From Desulfobacteraceae bacterium (lineage in GTDB: Bacteria; Desulfobacterota; Syntrophobacteria; Syntrophobacterales; Syntrophobacteraceae): a DNA stretch of 45,118 nucleotides. Under the pieces are notes generated by a model. That model did not search any database, was not told the DNA's origin, and saw nothing but the letters and a program-made list of their open reading frames with translations. The stretch spans positions 1 through 45,118 of the forward strand of contig JAJFUA010000318.1 in assembly GCA_021372635.1 (NCBI GenBank), written 5' to 3'. Shown here one piece after another: positions 1 to 6,625 of the stretch (position 1 is its first letter; each line of letters begins with the position of its first letter). Made by a program: the position numbers and the translations under genes.

Positions 1-585
1 GTCGATGTTGCAGCCCACCAGGTTGAGCAGTTCGCGGCCGATCATGGTGATTTCGGCGGTGTCGATGCCGTACGGGCAGAAGACGGAGCAGCGGCGGCAT
101 TCGGTGCACTGGAAGAAGTACATGAACCACTCTTTGACGACATCCTTGGTCAGTTCCCGGGCGCCGGCGATTCTGCCCAGGAGTTTCCCGGCCAGGGTGA
201 AATCCTTGCGGTAGATGGACCTGAGGAGTTCGGCCCTGAGGACGGGCATGTTCTTGGGGTCGCCGGTGCCGAGGTAGAAGTGGCACTTATCGGCACACGC
301 GCCGCAGCGGACGCAGACGTCCATAAAAATCTTCAGCGAGCGGAACTTGTCCAGGCGCTCGCGAATTCCTTCCAGGAGAATTTCCTTCCAGTTGTCGGGA
401 AGCTTCCAGTCCTCATCCGGAGGGGACCATTCACGGGGGTTGGCAAGGCCGAGAACGTTGGCGTTCTTCGCCTTTCCGGAGTAGCACCAGTTGCCCGGCC
501 GGAAGACTACAGGGGTATCCATCCACCCCGTCGCCGGGAGCTTATGATCTATGACGAGTTCGTTTGGTTTGGGGACCTTAGCCAT
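1..585 (-). CDS. dsrK: DsrK, 5' part of the sulfite-reduction complex iron-sulfur subunit (cut by window start)
   Basis: This is the cytoplasmic, HdrD-like catalytic subunit of DsrMKJOP, which passes electrons between the membrane quinone pool and the DsrC/sulfite reduction system. The 195 visible residues carry two ferredoxin-type 4Fe-4S motifs: C91-C94-C97-C101 (CVRCGACADKC) and C160-C163-C166-C170 (CTECRRCSVFC). The C-terminal CCG domains that would hold the catalytic cubane lie outside the window. The start is an ATG five bases after the dsrM stop, with an AAGGAG ribosome site inside the last codons of dsrM, so the two genes are translationally close-coupled. The alternative, a generic heterodisulfide reductase D-like protein, is less likely because DsrM precedes it. 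Confidence 0.93.
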   Translation of the reverse strand, partial: MAKVPKPNELVIDHKLPATGWMDTPVVFRPGNWCYSGKAKNANVLGLANPREWSPPDEDWKLPDNWKEILLEGIRERLDKFRSLKIFMDVCVRCGACADKCHFYLGTGDPKNMPVLRAELLRSIYRKDFTLAGKLLGRIAGARELTKDVVKEWFMYFFQCTECRRCSVFCPYGIDTAEITMIGRELLNLVGCNID

Positions 586-590
586 ATCGA

Positions 591-1586
591 TTAGTTCTCC
601 TTTTCCACGGGCAGGCCGGCTTCAATCATCTTGTCGCGGAAATGATCCTCGTACTCGGCGTACGTGTGGACTTTCACCGGGTAGTTCCAGGGATTGACGT
701 GTCTCACCATGCGGCTGTCGTTGGGGAGGTTCCTCGTGGGGCTGAGGAACACGCCGCCCAGATGCATCAGTTTGCTGAAGGGAAAATAGGCGAACAGCAC
801 GCTGATGAGGAAGAGATGGATGAAAAAGAGGACTCCGATCCCCTCCGGAACGGCCGGATGCAGGGTAACCAGTCCGATGGCCAGTTCTTTGACCTTGAGG
901 ATGTCCACCTTGGTGAAGTAGCGCATGAGGATGCCCGAAAGGCCGAGGGCGAGCAGCACGAAGAGCGGGAAGTAGTCCGCGGGAAGGGAGATGTAGCGCA
1001 CCTGTGGGATGACGACCCGGCGGATGAACAGGTAGGTGACTGCGACGATGAAGAGCAGGTCGGTGATGTAGATGCCGGGAAGGCCGACCTGGAGGAACCC
1101 GTCGAGTCTTTCCAGCCCGTGCACGAATCCGGGAACGGGTTCGGTGAAGAATCTCAGGTGCCGGATGAAAATCACCAGGAAGGAGTAATGAAAGGCGAGA
1201 GCCGCCAGCCAGAGCCATTTTTCCCACTGGTAGACGAGTTTCGGCCCTTCCTTGAATTCGAACCTGGTATTCCGGAAAAGGGAGCGGAAGCAGAGCACCT
1301 CGAGGGCCATCCTTCCGATCACGCCTGCGGTGGTGGAGGGGTTATCGATTTTGTTCTGCTTGATCCAGGGGAGAGAATACTGCTGTCCCGCCGTGGTGGG
1401 AATGCGGAAAGGGACGGGCGAGCGCGCCCAACCCAGAATCCGGTAAACGAATCCTCCCAAAAACAGTAAGATGGCCGCGTACGGGATAACGACTCCGAAG
1501 AGAAAGCTCATCCCCGCCACCTTCACTCCCAGAAAAACCGCTGCGATCAACGCAACGACGGTGAGTAAGGAAAACTTGATGCCCAT
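591..1586 (-). CDS. dsrM: DsrM, membrane cytochrome b-type subunit of DsrMKJOP
   Basis: DsrM is an integral-membrane, NarI-like haem b protein that oxidises or reduces menaquinone and pairs with DsrK. The 331-residue product has the expected length and about six hydrophobic segments: residues 5-50 hold two, followed by segments around 125-145, 170-190, 205-225 and 250-270. Stretches I recognise from DsrM of sulfate reducers include PVPFRIPTT, SLPWIKQN, RHLRFFTEPVP and GGVFLSPTRN; histidines in the membrane segments are candidate haem ligands. A GAGGGA ribosome site precedes the ATG. It lies 31 bp downstream of the RsbRD-N gene and directly upstream of dsrK, so the three genes form one transcription unit. 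Confidence 0.95.
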   Translation of the reverse strand: MGIKFSLLTVVALIAAVFLGVKVAGMSFLFGVVIPYAAILLFLGGFVYRILGWARSPVPFRIPTTAGQQYSLPWIKQNKIDNPSTTAGVIGRMALEVLCFRSLFRNTRFEFKEGPKLVYQWEKWLWLAALAFHYSFLVIFIRHLRFFTEPVPGFVHGLERLDGFLQVGLPGIYITDLLFIVAVTYLFIRRVVIPQVRYISLPADYFPLFVLLALGLSGILMRYFTKVDILKVKELAIGLVTLHPAVPEGIGVLFFIHLFLISVLFAYFPFSKLMHLGGVFLSPTRNLPNDSRMVRHVNPWNYPVKVHTYAEYEDHFRDKMIEAGLPVEKEN

Positions 1587-1617
1587 CTACGTTCCCTCGT
1601 TTTGAAAGTTTGAGTGA

Positions 1618-2166
1618 TTAAGAGTCGCCCCGTTCGGGTTTCGGTTCCTTGTCGTCGGACAGTTCCGCCAGGAGGTTTGCCCGCTGCAAGAGCCTATAGG
1701 TCCTGTTCTTGACCTCGTTCACCCGGACTTCATAAAGCTTTTCGCGACACTGCATATAAATGTCAAAGGCGAGTAGCGCCAATTCGTCCACTTTACGGGA
1801 GAATTCGAGCAGGTCTTCGACGGAGAACCGTTCTTCGAGCGATTTGTCCTGCAGTCGATCCGCTACGACTTCCTTCAGTTGAAAGACGAAGGATACTGCC
1901 TGAGAGGGGGTGAAATCCTGGATAGCCCTGATCCTGATGATTCTATCGAGAGAAGAATGGATGCCGTCTCGAGGCGCACCGCCAAGGAACTGCTCGAAAA
2001 GCTCGGCGAGCCCGTGGAAAATCGTGTGCCCCACGGGGTTGGCGAACTGGTTCGACTCCTTTTTGAGCAGCCTTGCCGTTTCAGGAGGATAAGTGCCCGC
2101 TACGAGGTCGAACCACTTGGTGACGAGCACGCGCTTTTCAGACAGTAGAAATTGCTCAAGTTCCAT
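1618..2166 (-). CDS. RsbRD N-terminal domain protein leading the dsrMK operon
   Basis: The 182-residue protein looks like the RsbRD-N (RsbT co-antagonist N-terminal) domain alone: an all-helical, soluble sequence starting MELEQFLLSEKR with a central KWFDLVAGTYPPET stretch. In RsbR proteins this domain senses signals and is followed by a STAS domain, which is absent here; the last 20 residues are charged. Its role next to dsrM is unknown; regulation or assembly of the Dsr complex is an inference from position only. I chose the ATG at 2166 because an AAAAGGA site precedes it. The frame stays open upstream to 2277, but that extension would begin almost at the inferred transcription start and lacks a ribosome site. 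Confidence 0.8.
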   Translation of the reverse strand: MELEQFLLSEKRVLVTKWFDLVAGTYPPETARLLKKESNQFANPVGHTIFHGLAELFEQFLGGAPRDGIHSSLDRIIRIRAIQDFTPSQAVSFVFQLKEVVADRLQDKSLEERFSVEDLLEFSRKVDELALLAFDIYMQCREKLYEVRVNEVKNRTYRLLQRANLLAELSDDKEPKPERGDS

Positions 2167-2285
2167 ATCCAGGGTTGTCCTTTTCGTTTTATGGCGGAGG
2201 CACGCGGTGCCTTCGTCGGTCCGCGGCACGAAGAAGCGATCCGATCCCCCCTCTCCTGTGAACTGAGGGCATGCCACTGGCGCCC

Positions 2286-2314
2286 TATCTAACGTGATCG
2301 AAGAAAAACGTCAA
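2286..2314 (-). promoter_or_regulatory. Sigma-70 type promoter of the RsbRD-N/dsrMK operon
   Basis: On the minus strand a TTGACG -35 box (2314-2309) is followed by a 17-bp spacer and a TAGATA -10 box (2291-2286). Transcription would start near 2279, leaving a leader of about 113 nt before the ATG at 2166. The boxes match consensus at 5/6 and 4/6 positions with ideal spacing. Nothing else between here and the gene looks better. Confidence 0.65.
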
Positions 2315-2504
2315 TAATTGCGAAAAAAGAAGAAATTCAGCAATCGACTCACCCACACGCTACAGCTCAATTACTCACGGCAAGATTATGGCTTCGCGGA
2401 CTGTAAGCCGCTCAAAACAGGGGGTCAAAACAGCGGATTTCCTACCTGGTGAGAAAGAAGAGTTCCAGGGTTACCCATCACGAGCAAGAACGATAGCAGG
2501 ATAT

Positions 2505-2533
2505 AAAAAAAGGCCATTTATGCAAAATGGTCC
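2505..2533 (-). terminator. Rho-independent terminator on the minus strand
   Basis: Read on the minus strand, GGACCATTT, a short loop and AAATGGCC form an eight-pair stem with one bulged A, followed immediately by seven T residues. No protein gene ends just upstream of it on this strand, which is why it is notable: the nearest upstream signal is the promoter at 2562-2590. Confidence 0.5.
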
Positions 2534-2555
2534 ATCGCCCCCAAAGGTCGTGCCG
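2505..2555 (-). ncRNA. Candidate very small RNA (about 50 nt)
   Basis: A transcript from the promoter at 2562-2590 would start near 2555 and stop at the terminator ending at 2505. No open reading frame with a ribosome site fits inside it. The call rests only on a promoter and a terminator facing the same way at this spacing; either could be chance. Readthrough would run into the leader of the RsbRD-N/dsrMK operon, so an alternative is an attenuated distal promoter for that operon. Confidence 0.3.
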
Positions 2556-2561
2556 CTCGTA

Positions 2562-2590
2562 TATATAGCAGTACTCATAGTCATAATCAA
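2562..2590 (-). promoter_or_regulatory. Sigma-70 type promoter ahead of the small-RNA candidate
   Basis: On the minus strand TTGATT (2590-2585), a 17-bp spacer and TATATA (2567-2562) form a plausible promoter in an otherwise AT-rich island of this GC-rich window. It points toward the terminator at 2505-2533, only about 30 bp away. Confidence 0.45.
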
Positions 2591-3018
2591 TCAATTTTTC
2601 AGCTTTTTTCCGACTGCTCTCCGCCGGGGGCGCGGTCATGCGGCGGAGCGAATTCGGCTGTGATGGAGAAGACTTGCGGAAGCCCGCAAGCTTCGAGACG
2701 GCGCAAAACAAGCCCGAAAGGCCTATTCTATGTAATATTATTCACGAATTGGTGCGGATGCGGAGGTGCAAAATATCTTCCGGTCCGCATGTGCTGTCGC
2801 AAGGTTGCATCTCGCCCCCGCCCCGCACCGGGAAAGCAACCGCCGGTCGGGTTGTTTTCAACCGCCCCGGGCGCTGCTACAATTGATCCGGCAGGGCCGG
2901 CGATCCTGTCGCACCGGCTTCCAACCGGCGGGACGGGAGGCGATCCCTTCCGAACAGGTGCGTTCCGAGTGGACGGCGTAATAGATGCGGGGTTCCATAC
3001 AATTCTGGAGGCGGAAAA
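2591..3018. other. Non-coding stretch before the VOC gene
   Basis: No open frame here has a believable ribosome site or protein composition; the available frames are rich in Pro, Arg and Cys, as expected from random GC-rich DNA. A few short GC-rich inverted repeats occur around 2890-2950. I see no clear promoter for the plus-strand gene that starts at 3019. Confidence 0.5.
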
Positions 3019-3675
3019 ATGATCAGGTATGGAGGCGTTCATCATCTTGCCATGGCGACCCGGGATATGGACGGGACAATCCGCTTCTGGCGGGATCTGC
3101 TGGGCATGCGGCTTGTCGTGGGAATGGGCAGGCCGGGGGGCAGGCATTATTTTTTTCAGTCGTCGGAAGACCAGACGTTCATTGCGTTCTTCGAATGGCC
3201 TGCCGTGCAGCCGATCGAGGAGAAGGATCACGGGTACCCGGTCTCAGGCCCCTTCGTCTTCGACCACGTATCCCTGCGGGTGGACAGCCCGGAGGGGCTG
3301 TGGGAGTTGAAGGACCGCCTGGAAGCGGCGGGATTCTGGGTTTCCGAAGTGATCGACCACGGCTTCATCCATTCCGTATATTCCTTCGATCCCAACGGCA
3401 TCGCGATAGAATTCAGCCATTGCGTGGAAGGGGTGGATGTCCTGGCGCATCCCGTCATGATCGACACCGCCCCTTCTGAAGTGACCCTGGAAGGCCCCGG
3501 GGCCAGGAAAGAGGCATGGCCGGCCGCGCGTCGGACTCCTCCCGCGGATCGTCGGGTGTATCCGGGGGAAGGGCGGGAACTTGTCCAGGGAGGTAAGAAG
3601 AACTGGTTTTCGGAATCCGCCCGGGAGCCTTCCGTTCCCGGGGACCGACCGCTCCCGCCGCCTGCGAAGCGATAG
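3019..3675 (+). CDS. VOC (glyoxalase/bleomycin resistance/dioxygenase) superfamily protein
   Basis: Residues 5-150 form one VOC unit with two beta-alpha-beta-beta-beta halves: GVHHLAMATRDMD opens the first and FVFDHVSLRVDSPE the second, closing with GIAIEFSHC. The histidines of VHHLAM and FDHVSL and the glutamate of IEFSH occupy the usual metal-ligand positions, so a metal-dependent lyase, isomerase or dioxygenase is possible; the substrate cannot be told. A GGAGG site precedes the ATG. Residues from about 163 to 218 are a Pro/Arg/Glu-rich tail with no resemblance to the fold, so the true family protein is about 160 residues plus an oddly long disordered end. It stands alone, with no operon partner. 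Confidence 0.8.
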   Translation: MIRYGGVHHLAMATRDMDGTIRFWRDLLGMRLVVGMGRPGGRHYFFQSSEDQTFIAFFEWPAVQPIEEKDHGYPVSGPFVFDHVSLRVDSPEGLWELKDRLEAAGFWVSEVIDHGFIHSVYSFDPNGIAIEFSHCVEGVDVLAHPVMIDTAPSEVTLEGPGARKEAWPAARRTPPADRRVYPGEGRELVQGGKKNWFSESAREPSVPGDRPLPPPAKR

Positions 3676-3699
3676 AGCGAGGTCGTGACGCTTCGCTCT
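3664..3699 (+). repeat. Overlapping inverted repeats after the VOC gene
   Basis: GCGAAGCG (3664-3671) can pair with CGCTTCGC (3689-3696), or AGAGCGA (3674-3680) with TCGCTCT (3693-3699). The two stems share their right arms and so exclude each other. There is no T tract, so this is at best a weak terminator. Confidence 0.4.
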
Positions 3700-3726
3700 T
3701 GTGAAGTGTGACGGACCTGATAGAAT
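3699..3726 (+). promoter_or_regulatory. Possible promoter for the potassium-channel gene
   Basis: TTGTGA, a 16-bp spacer and TAGAAT give a reasonable sigma-70 match, with start of transcription near 3733 and a leader of about 120 nt. The -35 box overlaps the right arm of the hairpin that follows the VOC gene. Confidence 0.4.
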
Positions 3727-3853
3727 GTGCCCTCACAACAAGGATGCTGCTTTTCCAGACACATACGACGCAACAAAACGGGAAGTCATGGTACTTGGGG
3801 CCGGGCGGTTGAAGGCTGTCACATACGATCGATAACCTGCGAGACTTTCTCCT

Positions 3854-4924
3854 ATGGCGGATTCTTCCCTGTCACGAGTTCTCATCGCTCAAATGGGGCT
3901 GGCCAAAGAACTGCTGGAACGATTGATCATGCCCCTGCTGCTGGTCGTAAGCACCTTCGTGTTCGGTACGGCGGGGTTCGCGCTCATCGGCAACGGAAAA
4001 TGGACCCTGTTCGACTGTGCCTATATGACCAGCATCACCTTGACGACGGTCGGTTATGGAGAGGTGCTGGACCAGATGGGGCAGGATGCCCGCACCTTTG
4101 CCATGGTGGTGATGTGGGTGGGCATGGGGGTCACCCTGTACGCGGTTTCCACGATCACGGCTTTCGTCGTGGAGCAGGATCTCAGGCGAATCTTGAAGGA
4201 GCGGAGGATGGAGAGGCAAATTGCCGCGCTGCGGGGGCACATCATCGTTTGCGGCGTGGGAAAGACCGGCTACAACGTGGTGACGGAACTGTACACGACC
4301 AGGCACCCGTGCGTGCTGATCGATGAAAACAAGGAGCGGCTCCTTCGTGCCCAGCAGAGCTTTAAAGACCTTTTCTTCCTGTGCGGCGATGCGACTGAGG
4401 AGGAGATACTCAAGAGGGCGGGGATCGAAAATGCGGACGGAATCATCGCCGCCCTGAACGACGACGGCCACAATCTCCTGATCACCGTACAGGCCCGCTA
4501 CGTGAATCCGAACATCAAGATCGTCGCCCGGTGCGACCAGGGGAATCTTGCAGACAAATTTTACAGGGCAGGGGCCAACTACATCGTCAACCCCGCGCTG
4601 ATCGGTGGGATGCGCATGGCCAGCGAGATGATCCGGCCGAACGTCGTCTCGTTTCTCGACCGGATGCTGCGCGGACACGACAAATCGGTGAGGGTCGAGG
4701 AGATCACGATTTCGGAGCGGTCGCACTGGGCGGGGCGTTCCCTGAGCGAGATCGGCTTCCACAAGCATACGGGCCTGTGGGTCATTGCACTAAAGAGACG
4801 GGAGGACGAGGAATTCACCTACAACCCCGCTCCGGGTGAACGACTGGAGGCCGGAACCGTGATCATCACCATAGGGAACCCCGCGCAGATCTCCAGGGTC
4901 AAGCAGCATTGCTCGCCTTCGTGA
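3854..4924 (+). CDS. Two-TM potassium channel with RCK (TrkA-N/TrkA-C) gating domain
   Basis: This inner-membrane, ligand-gated K+ channel subunit is of the MthK/Kch type. TM1 spans about residues 24-46, a pore helix leads to the selectivity filter TVGYGE (T65-G69), and TM2 covers about 80-106. A linker leads to the RCK Rossmann domain, whose nucleotide-binding loop is GVGKTG near residue 136, followed by IDENKERLL and the acidic GDATEEE. A TrkA-C domain closes the 356-residue protein (residues 275-350). Four pores and an octameric RCK ring are expected for the family. The ribosome site before the ATG is weak. It is a single-gene unit converging on the ATPase gene to its right. Confidence 0.92.
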   Translation: MADSSLSRVLIAQMGLAKELLERLIMPLLLVVSTFVFGTAGFALIGNGKWTLFDCAYMTSITLTTVGYGEVLDQMGQDARTFAMVVMWVGMGVTLYAVSTITAFVVEQDLRRILKERRMERQIAALRGHIIVCGVGKTGYNVVTELYTTRHPCVLIDENKERLLRAQQSFKDLFFLCGDATEEEILKRAGIENADGIIAALNDDGHNLLITVQARYVNPNIKIVARCDQGNLADKFYRAGANYIVNPALIGGMRMASEMIRPNVVSFLDRMLRGHDKSVRVEEITISERSHWAGRSLSEIGFHKHTGLWVIALKRREDEEFTYNPAPGERLEAGTVIITIGNPAQISRVKQHCSPS

Positions 4925-4942
4925 GGAGGCGTGTGTGGAAGC

Positions 4943-5025
4943 GGTGAAAGGAGTGCCTTTCGCCTGGAGAACCGGCCGGTGGTCTCCAGGTGCGGCGGAT
5001 GGGCCAGTGTCCGGTCAAAGACCGG
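4943..5025. terminator. Cluster of three hairpins between converging genes
   Basis: Three stems lie in about 80 bp: GGTGAAAGG/CCTTTCGCC (4943-4964, one wobble pair), CCTGGAGA/TCTCCAGG with a nested ACCGG/CCGGT (4963-4990), and CCGGTC/GACCGG (5011-5025), which overlaps the stop codon of the minus-strand gene. None has a T tract. The position between two converging genes suggests bidirectional transcript ends or RNA protection. Confidence 0.45.
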
Positions 5026-5758
5026 CGACGCGGGCCGCCACCTGGAGTATGGCCTGAGCCGCCTTGCTCTGCGGGGCCTCCAGGACGAACGGGGACTGCT
5101 CGCGCACCGCTCTGGTCACGGCCTTGTCCTGTGGAATCGCACCCAGGAACGTCGTATCGAGGTTCAGAAACTGTTTTGCGACCCGCGAGAGGGTCTCGTA
5201 CGTCTGGCGCCCTTCCTGTTCGCTGGCGACCTGGTTTATCAGAAGATAGAAGCTGTCGAGGCCGTAATCCCTCGAAAGCACTTTGATCAAGGCGTAGGCG
5301 TCGGTAAGGGACGTGGGGTCGGGGGTTACCACGACGATGTTGCGGGCCGCGAAGCTGTTGAACCAGAGAACGGACGAACCGATGCCGGCGGCGGTGTCGA
5401 GAAGCACGTAATCGAAATGTGCCGAGATGGAACCCAGGATGTCTCCCAACTGCTGCTGGTCGTCGGGGCCGAGCGCGACCATTTCCGGAACTCCCGAACT
5501 GGCGGGCAGGATTCCGAGATTCGGTTCGACGTAGACGACCGCCTCCATGGGATCCCCTCCGCGCTCCAGCACGTCCCGGATGGTCTGCTTGACGTTGAGC
5601 GCCAGCAACACGTCGATATTGGCCAACCCGAGGTCGCCGTCGACGATCAGCACGCGGTGCCCCTGCCGGCTCAACGCAAAAGCCATATTTACCGTGAGGC
5701 TGGTTTTGCCCACCCCTCCCTTGCCGCTGGTTACACATAACATCACGGGCGGTTTCAT
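5015..5758 (-). CDS. FlhG/MinD-like ParA-family ATPase
   Basis: The 247-residue protein has a deviant Walker A motif SGKGGVGKT at residues 11-19, VDGDLGLANIDVLL for Walker A', and LLDTAAGIGS for Walker B, all typical of FlhG (YlxH) and MinD. It resembles the flhG of the flagellar cluster at the right end of this window (shared PTSLTDAYALIKVL), so the window holds two paralogues. Unlike usual FlhG it begins almost at the P-loop and lacks the short N-terminal helix that stimulates FlhF. I see no obvious C-terminal membrane helix of the MinD kind. It follows a diguanylate cyclase by 51 bp and probably shares its transcript. A role in polar placement is possible but unproven. Confidence 0.85.
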   Translation of the reverse strand: MKPPVMLCVTSGKGGVGKTSLTVNMAFALSRQGHRVLIVDGDLGLANIDVLLALNVKQTIRDVLERGGDPMEAVVYVEPNLGILPASSGVPEMVALGPDDQQQLGDILGSISAHFDYVLLDTAAGIGSSVLWFNSFAARNIVVVTPDPTSLTDAYALIKVLSRDYGLDSFYLLINQVASEQEGRQTYETLSRVAKQFLNLDTTFLGAIPQDKAVTRAVREQSPFVLEAPQSKAAQAILQVAARVAGL

Positions 5759-5809
5759 TTTCTCGACTGCTCCAGACTTGATTGGGTATGCCGCAACAAC
5801 ATGCGGACG

Positions 5810-6496
5810 TCAGGCTTTCGGCCACCGGGTGACGAAGAGCGATGCGCGTTCTTCGACGGTGACCTCCGTGGGGGGGCTGACCGTCGTCTCGCTCATGGGG
5901 TAAAAGACCCGGTTTCGTCCCCGCCGTTTGGCCTCCAGCAGACACTCATCCGCCTTTTTCAAAAAGTCGTCCAGGCTGAACCTGTCCCTGGCCCTGAAGA
6001 CGTCGACGCCGAAGCTGGCGGTGAAACGGATTTCCTTCCCTTCCCATTCAACGACCGAGGCGGCCAGAAGATACCTGAGGCGTTCGGCGGTTCGAATGGA
6101 CTGCGCAAGAGAGGTTCCGGGCAGGATGATGGTGAACTCTTCCCCGCCATACCTGCAAGGAACGTCCATGAGGCGGACGTTGTCCTTCCAGATGTTGCTG
6201 GCCCGCAGCAATACTTCGTTCCCGGCCTGATGACCGTACGTGTCGTTGATCCTCTTGAAATGGTCGAGATCGATCATGATCAGGCCCGTGGGAAGGCCCG
6301 TGCGGCGGGTGCGTTCCATCTCGCGTTCCAGAGCCTTGCGCAGAAACCGGATGTTGTAGAGTTGTGTGAGCGGATCGACCTGCAACAGGTTCGACAAACG
6401 CCCGCACTCCTCCTTCAGATGCGTCAATTCAGCCATAACGGGGCATTTTTCATGCCCGGACGGGCAGACAACGGTCGTAGGGTCCAATCGGTCCAA
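5810..6496 (-). CDS. Diguanylate cyclase (GGDEF domain) with N-terminal Cys/His motif
   Basis: It makes cyclic di-GMP from two GTP. Of 228 residues, about 40-205 are the GGDEF domain: DPLTQLYNIRF, the metal-binding IDLDHFKRIND and the active-site loop GGEEF (117-121). RLMD, five residues before GGEEF, is the inhibitory RxxD site, so product inhibition is expected. The N-terminus has no sensor domain but carries CPSGHEKCP (residues 11-19), which looks like a small metal-binding or redox motif. I chose the TTG at 6496 because GAGGGG lies seven bases upstream; a TTG at 6511 has no ribosome site and an ATG at 6436 would cut off the Cys/His motif. The protein appears soluble. Confidence 0.88.
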   Translation of the reverse strand: MDRLDPTTVVCPSGHEKCPVMAELTHLKEECGRLSNLLQVDPLTQLYNIRFLRKALEREMERTRRTGLPTGLIMIDLDHFKRINDTYGHQAGNEVLLRASNIWKDNVRLMDVPCRYGGEEFTIILPGTSLAQSIRTAERLRYLLAASVVEWEGKEIRFTASFGVDVFRARDRFSLDDFLKKADECLLEAKRRGRNRVFYPMSETTVSPPTEVTVEERASLFVTRWPKA

Positions 6497-6556
6497 AACA
6501 ACGCCCCTCAAGGAAGGTTATGTCAAAAACATCACGGAATTTCAGCCAACGTTCAG

Positions 6557-6585
6557 TTAATACCCGACCGGAAGAGAGAATTCAA
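6557..6585 (-). promoter_or_regulatory. Promoter of the diguanylate cyclase gene
   Basis: On the minus strand TTGAAT (6585-6580), a 17-bp spacer and TATTAA (6562-6557) lie in the gap after the glycosyltransferase genes. Transcription would begin near 6549, about 50 nt before the TTG start, so the cyclase and the ATPase can be expressed apart from the glycan genes. Confidence 0.5.
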
Positions 6586-6625
6586 GCGGCTTCAAGCGCT
6601 GTCCGGATGCGATCGTGGAAGAGCG

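Noticed and set aside
642-1469. Long plus-strand open frame of 275 codons inside dsrM
   Set aside because: It is the complement of the dsrM codons; its product is a His/Glu/Asp-rich shadow with no recognisable fold and no ribosome site.
2478-2711. 77-codon minus-strand frame across the small-RNA promoter and terminator
   Set aside because: No ribosome site, and it would be interrupted by the terminator signal at 2505-2533.
6498-6526. Consensus TTGACA on the minus strand just upstream of the cyclase start
   Set aside because: At 16-18 bp spacing the -10 position (CGTTGT) does not match, and it would overlap the start codon; the TTGAAT-17-TATTAA pair upstream is better.
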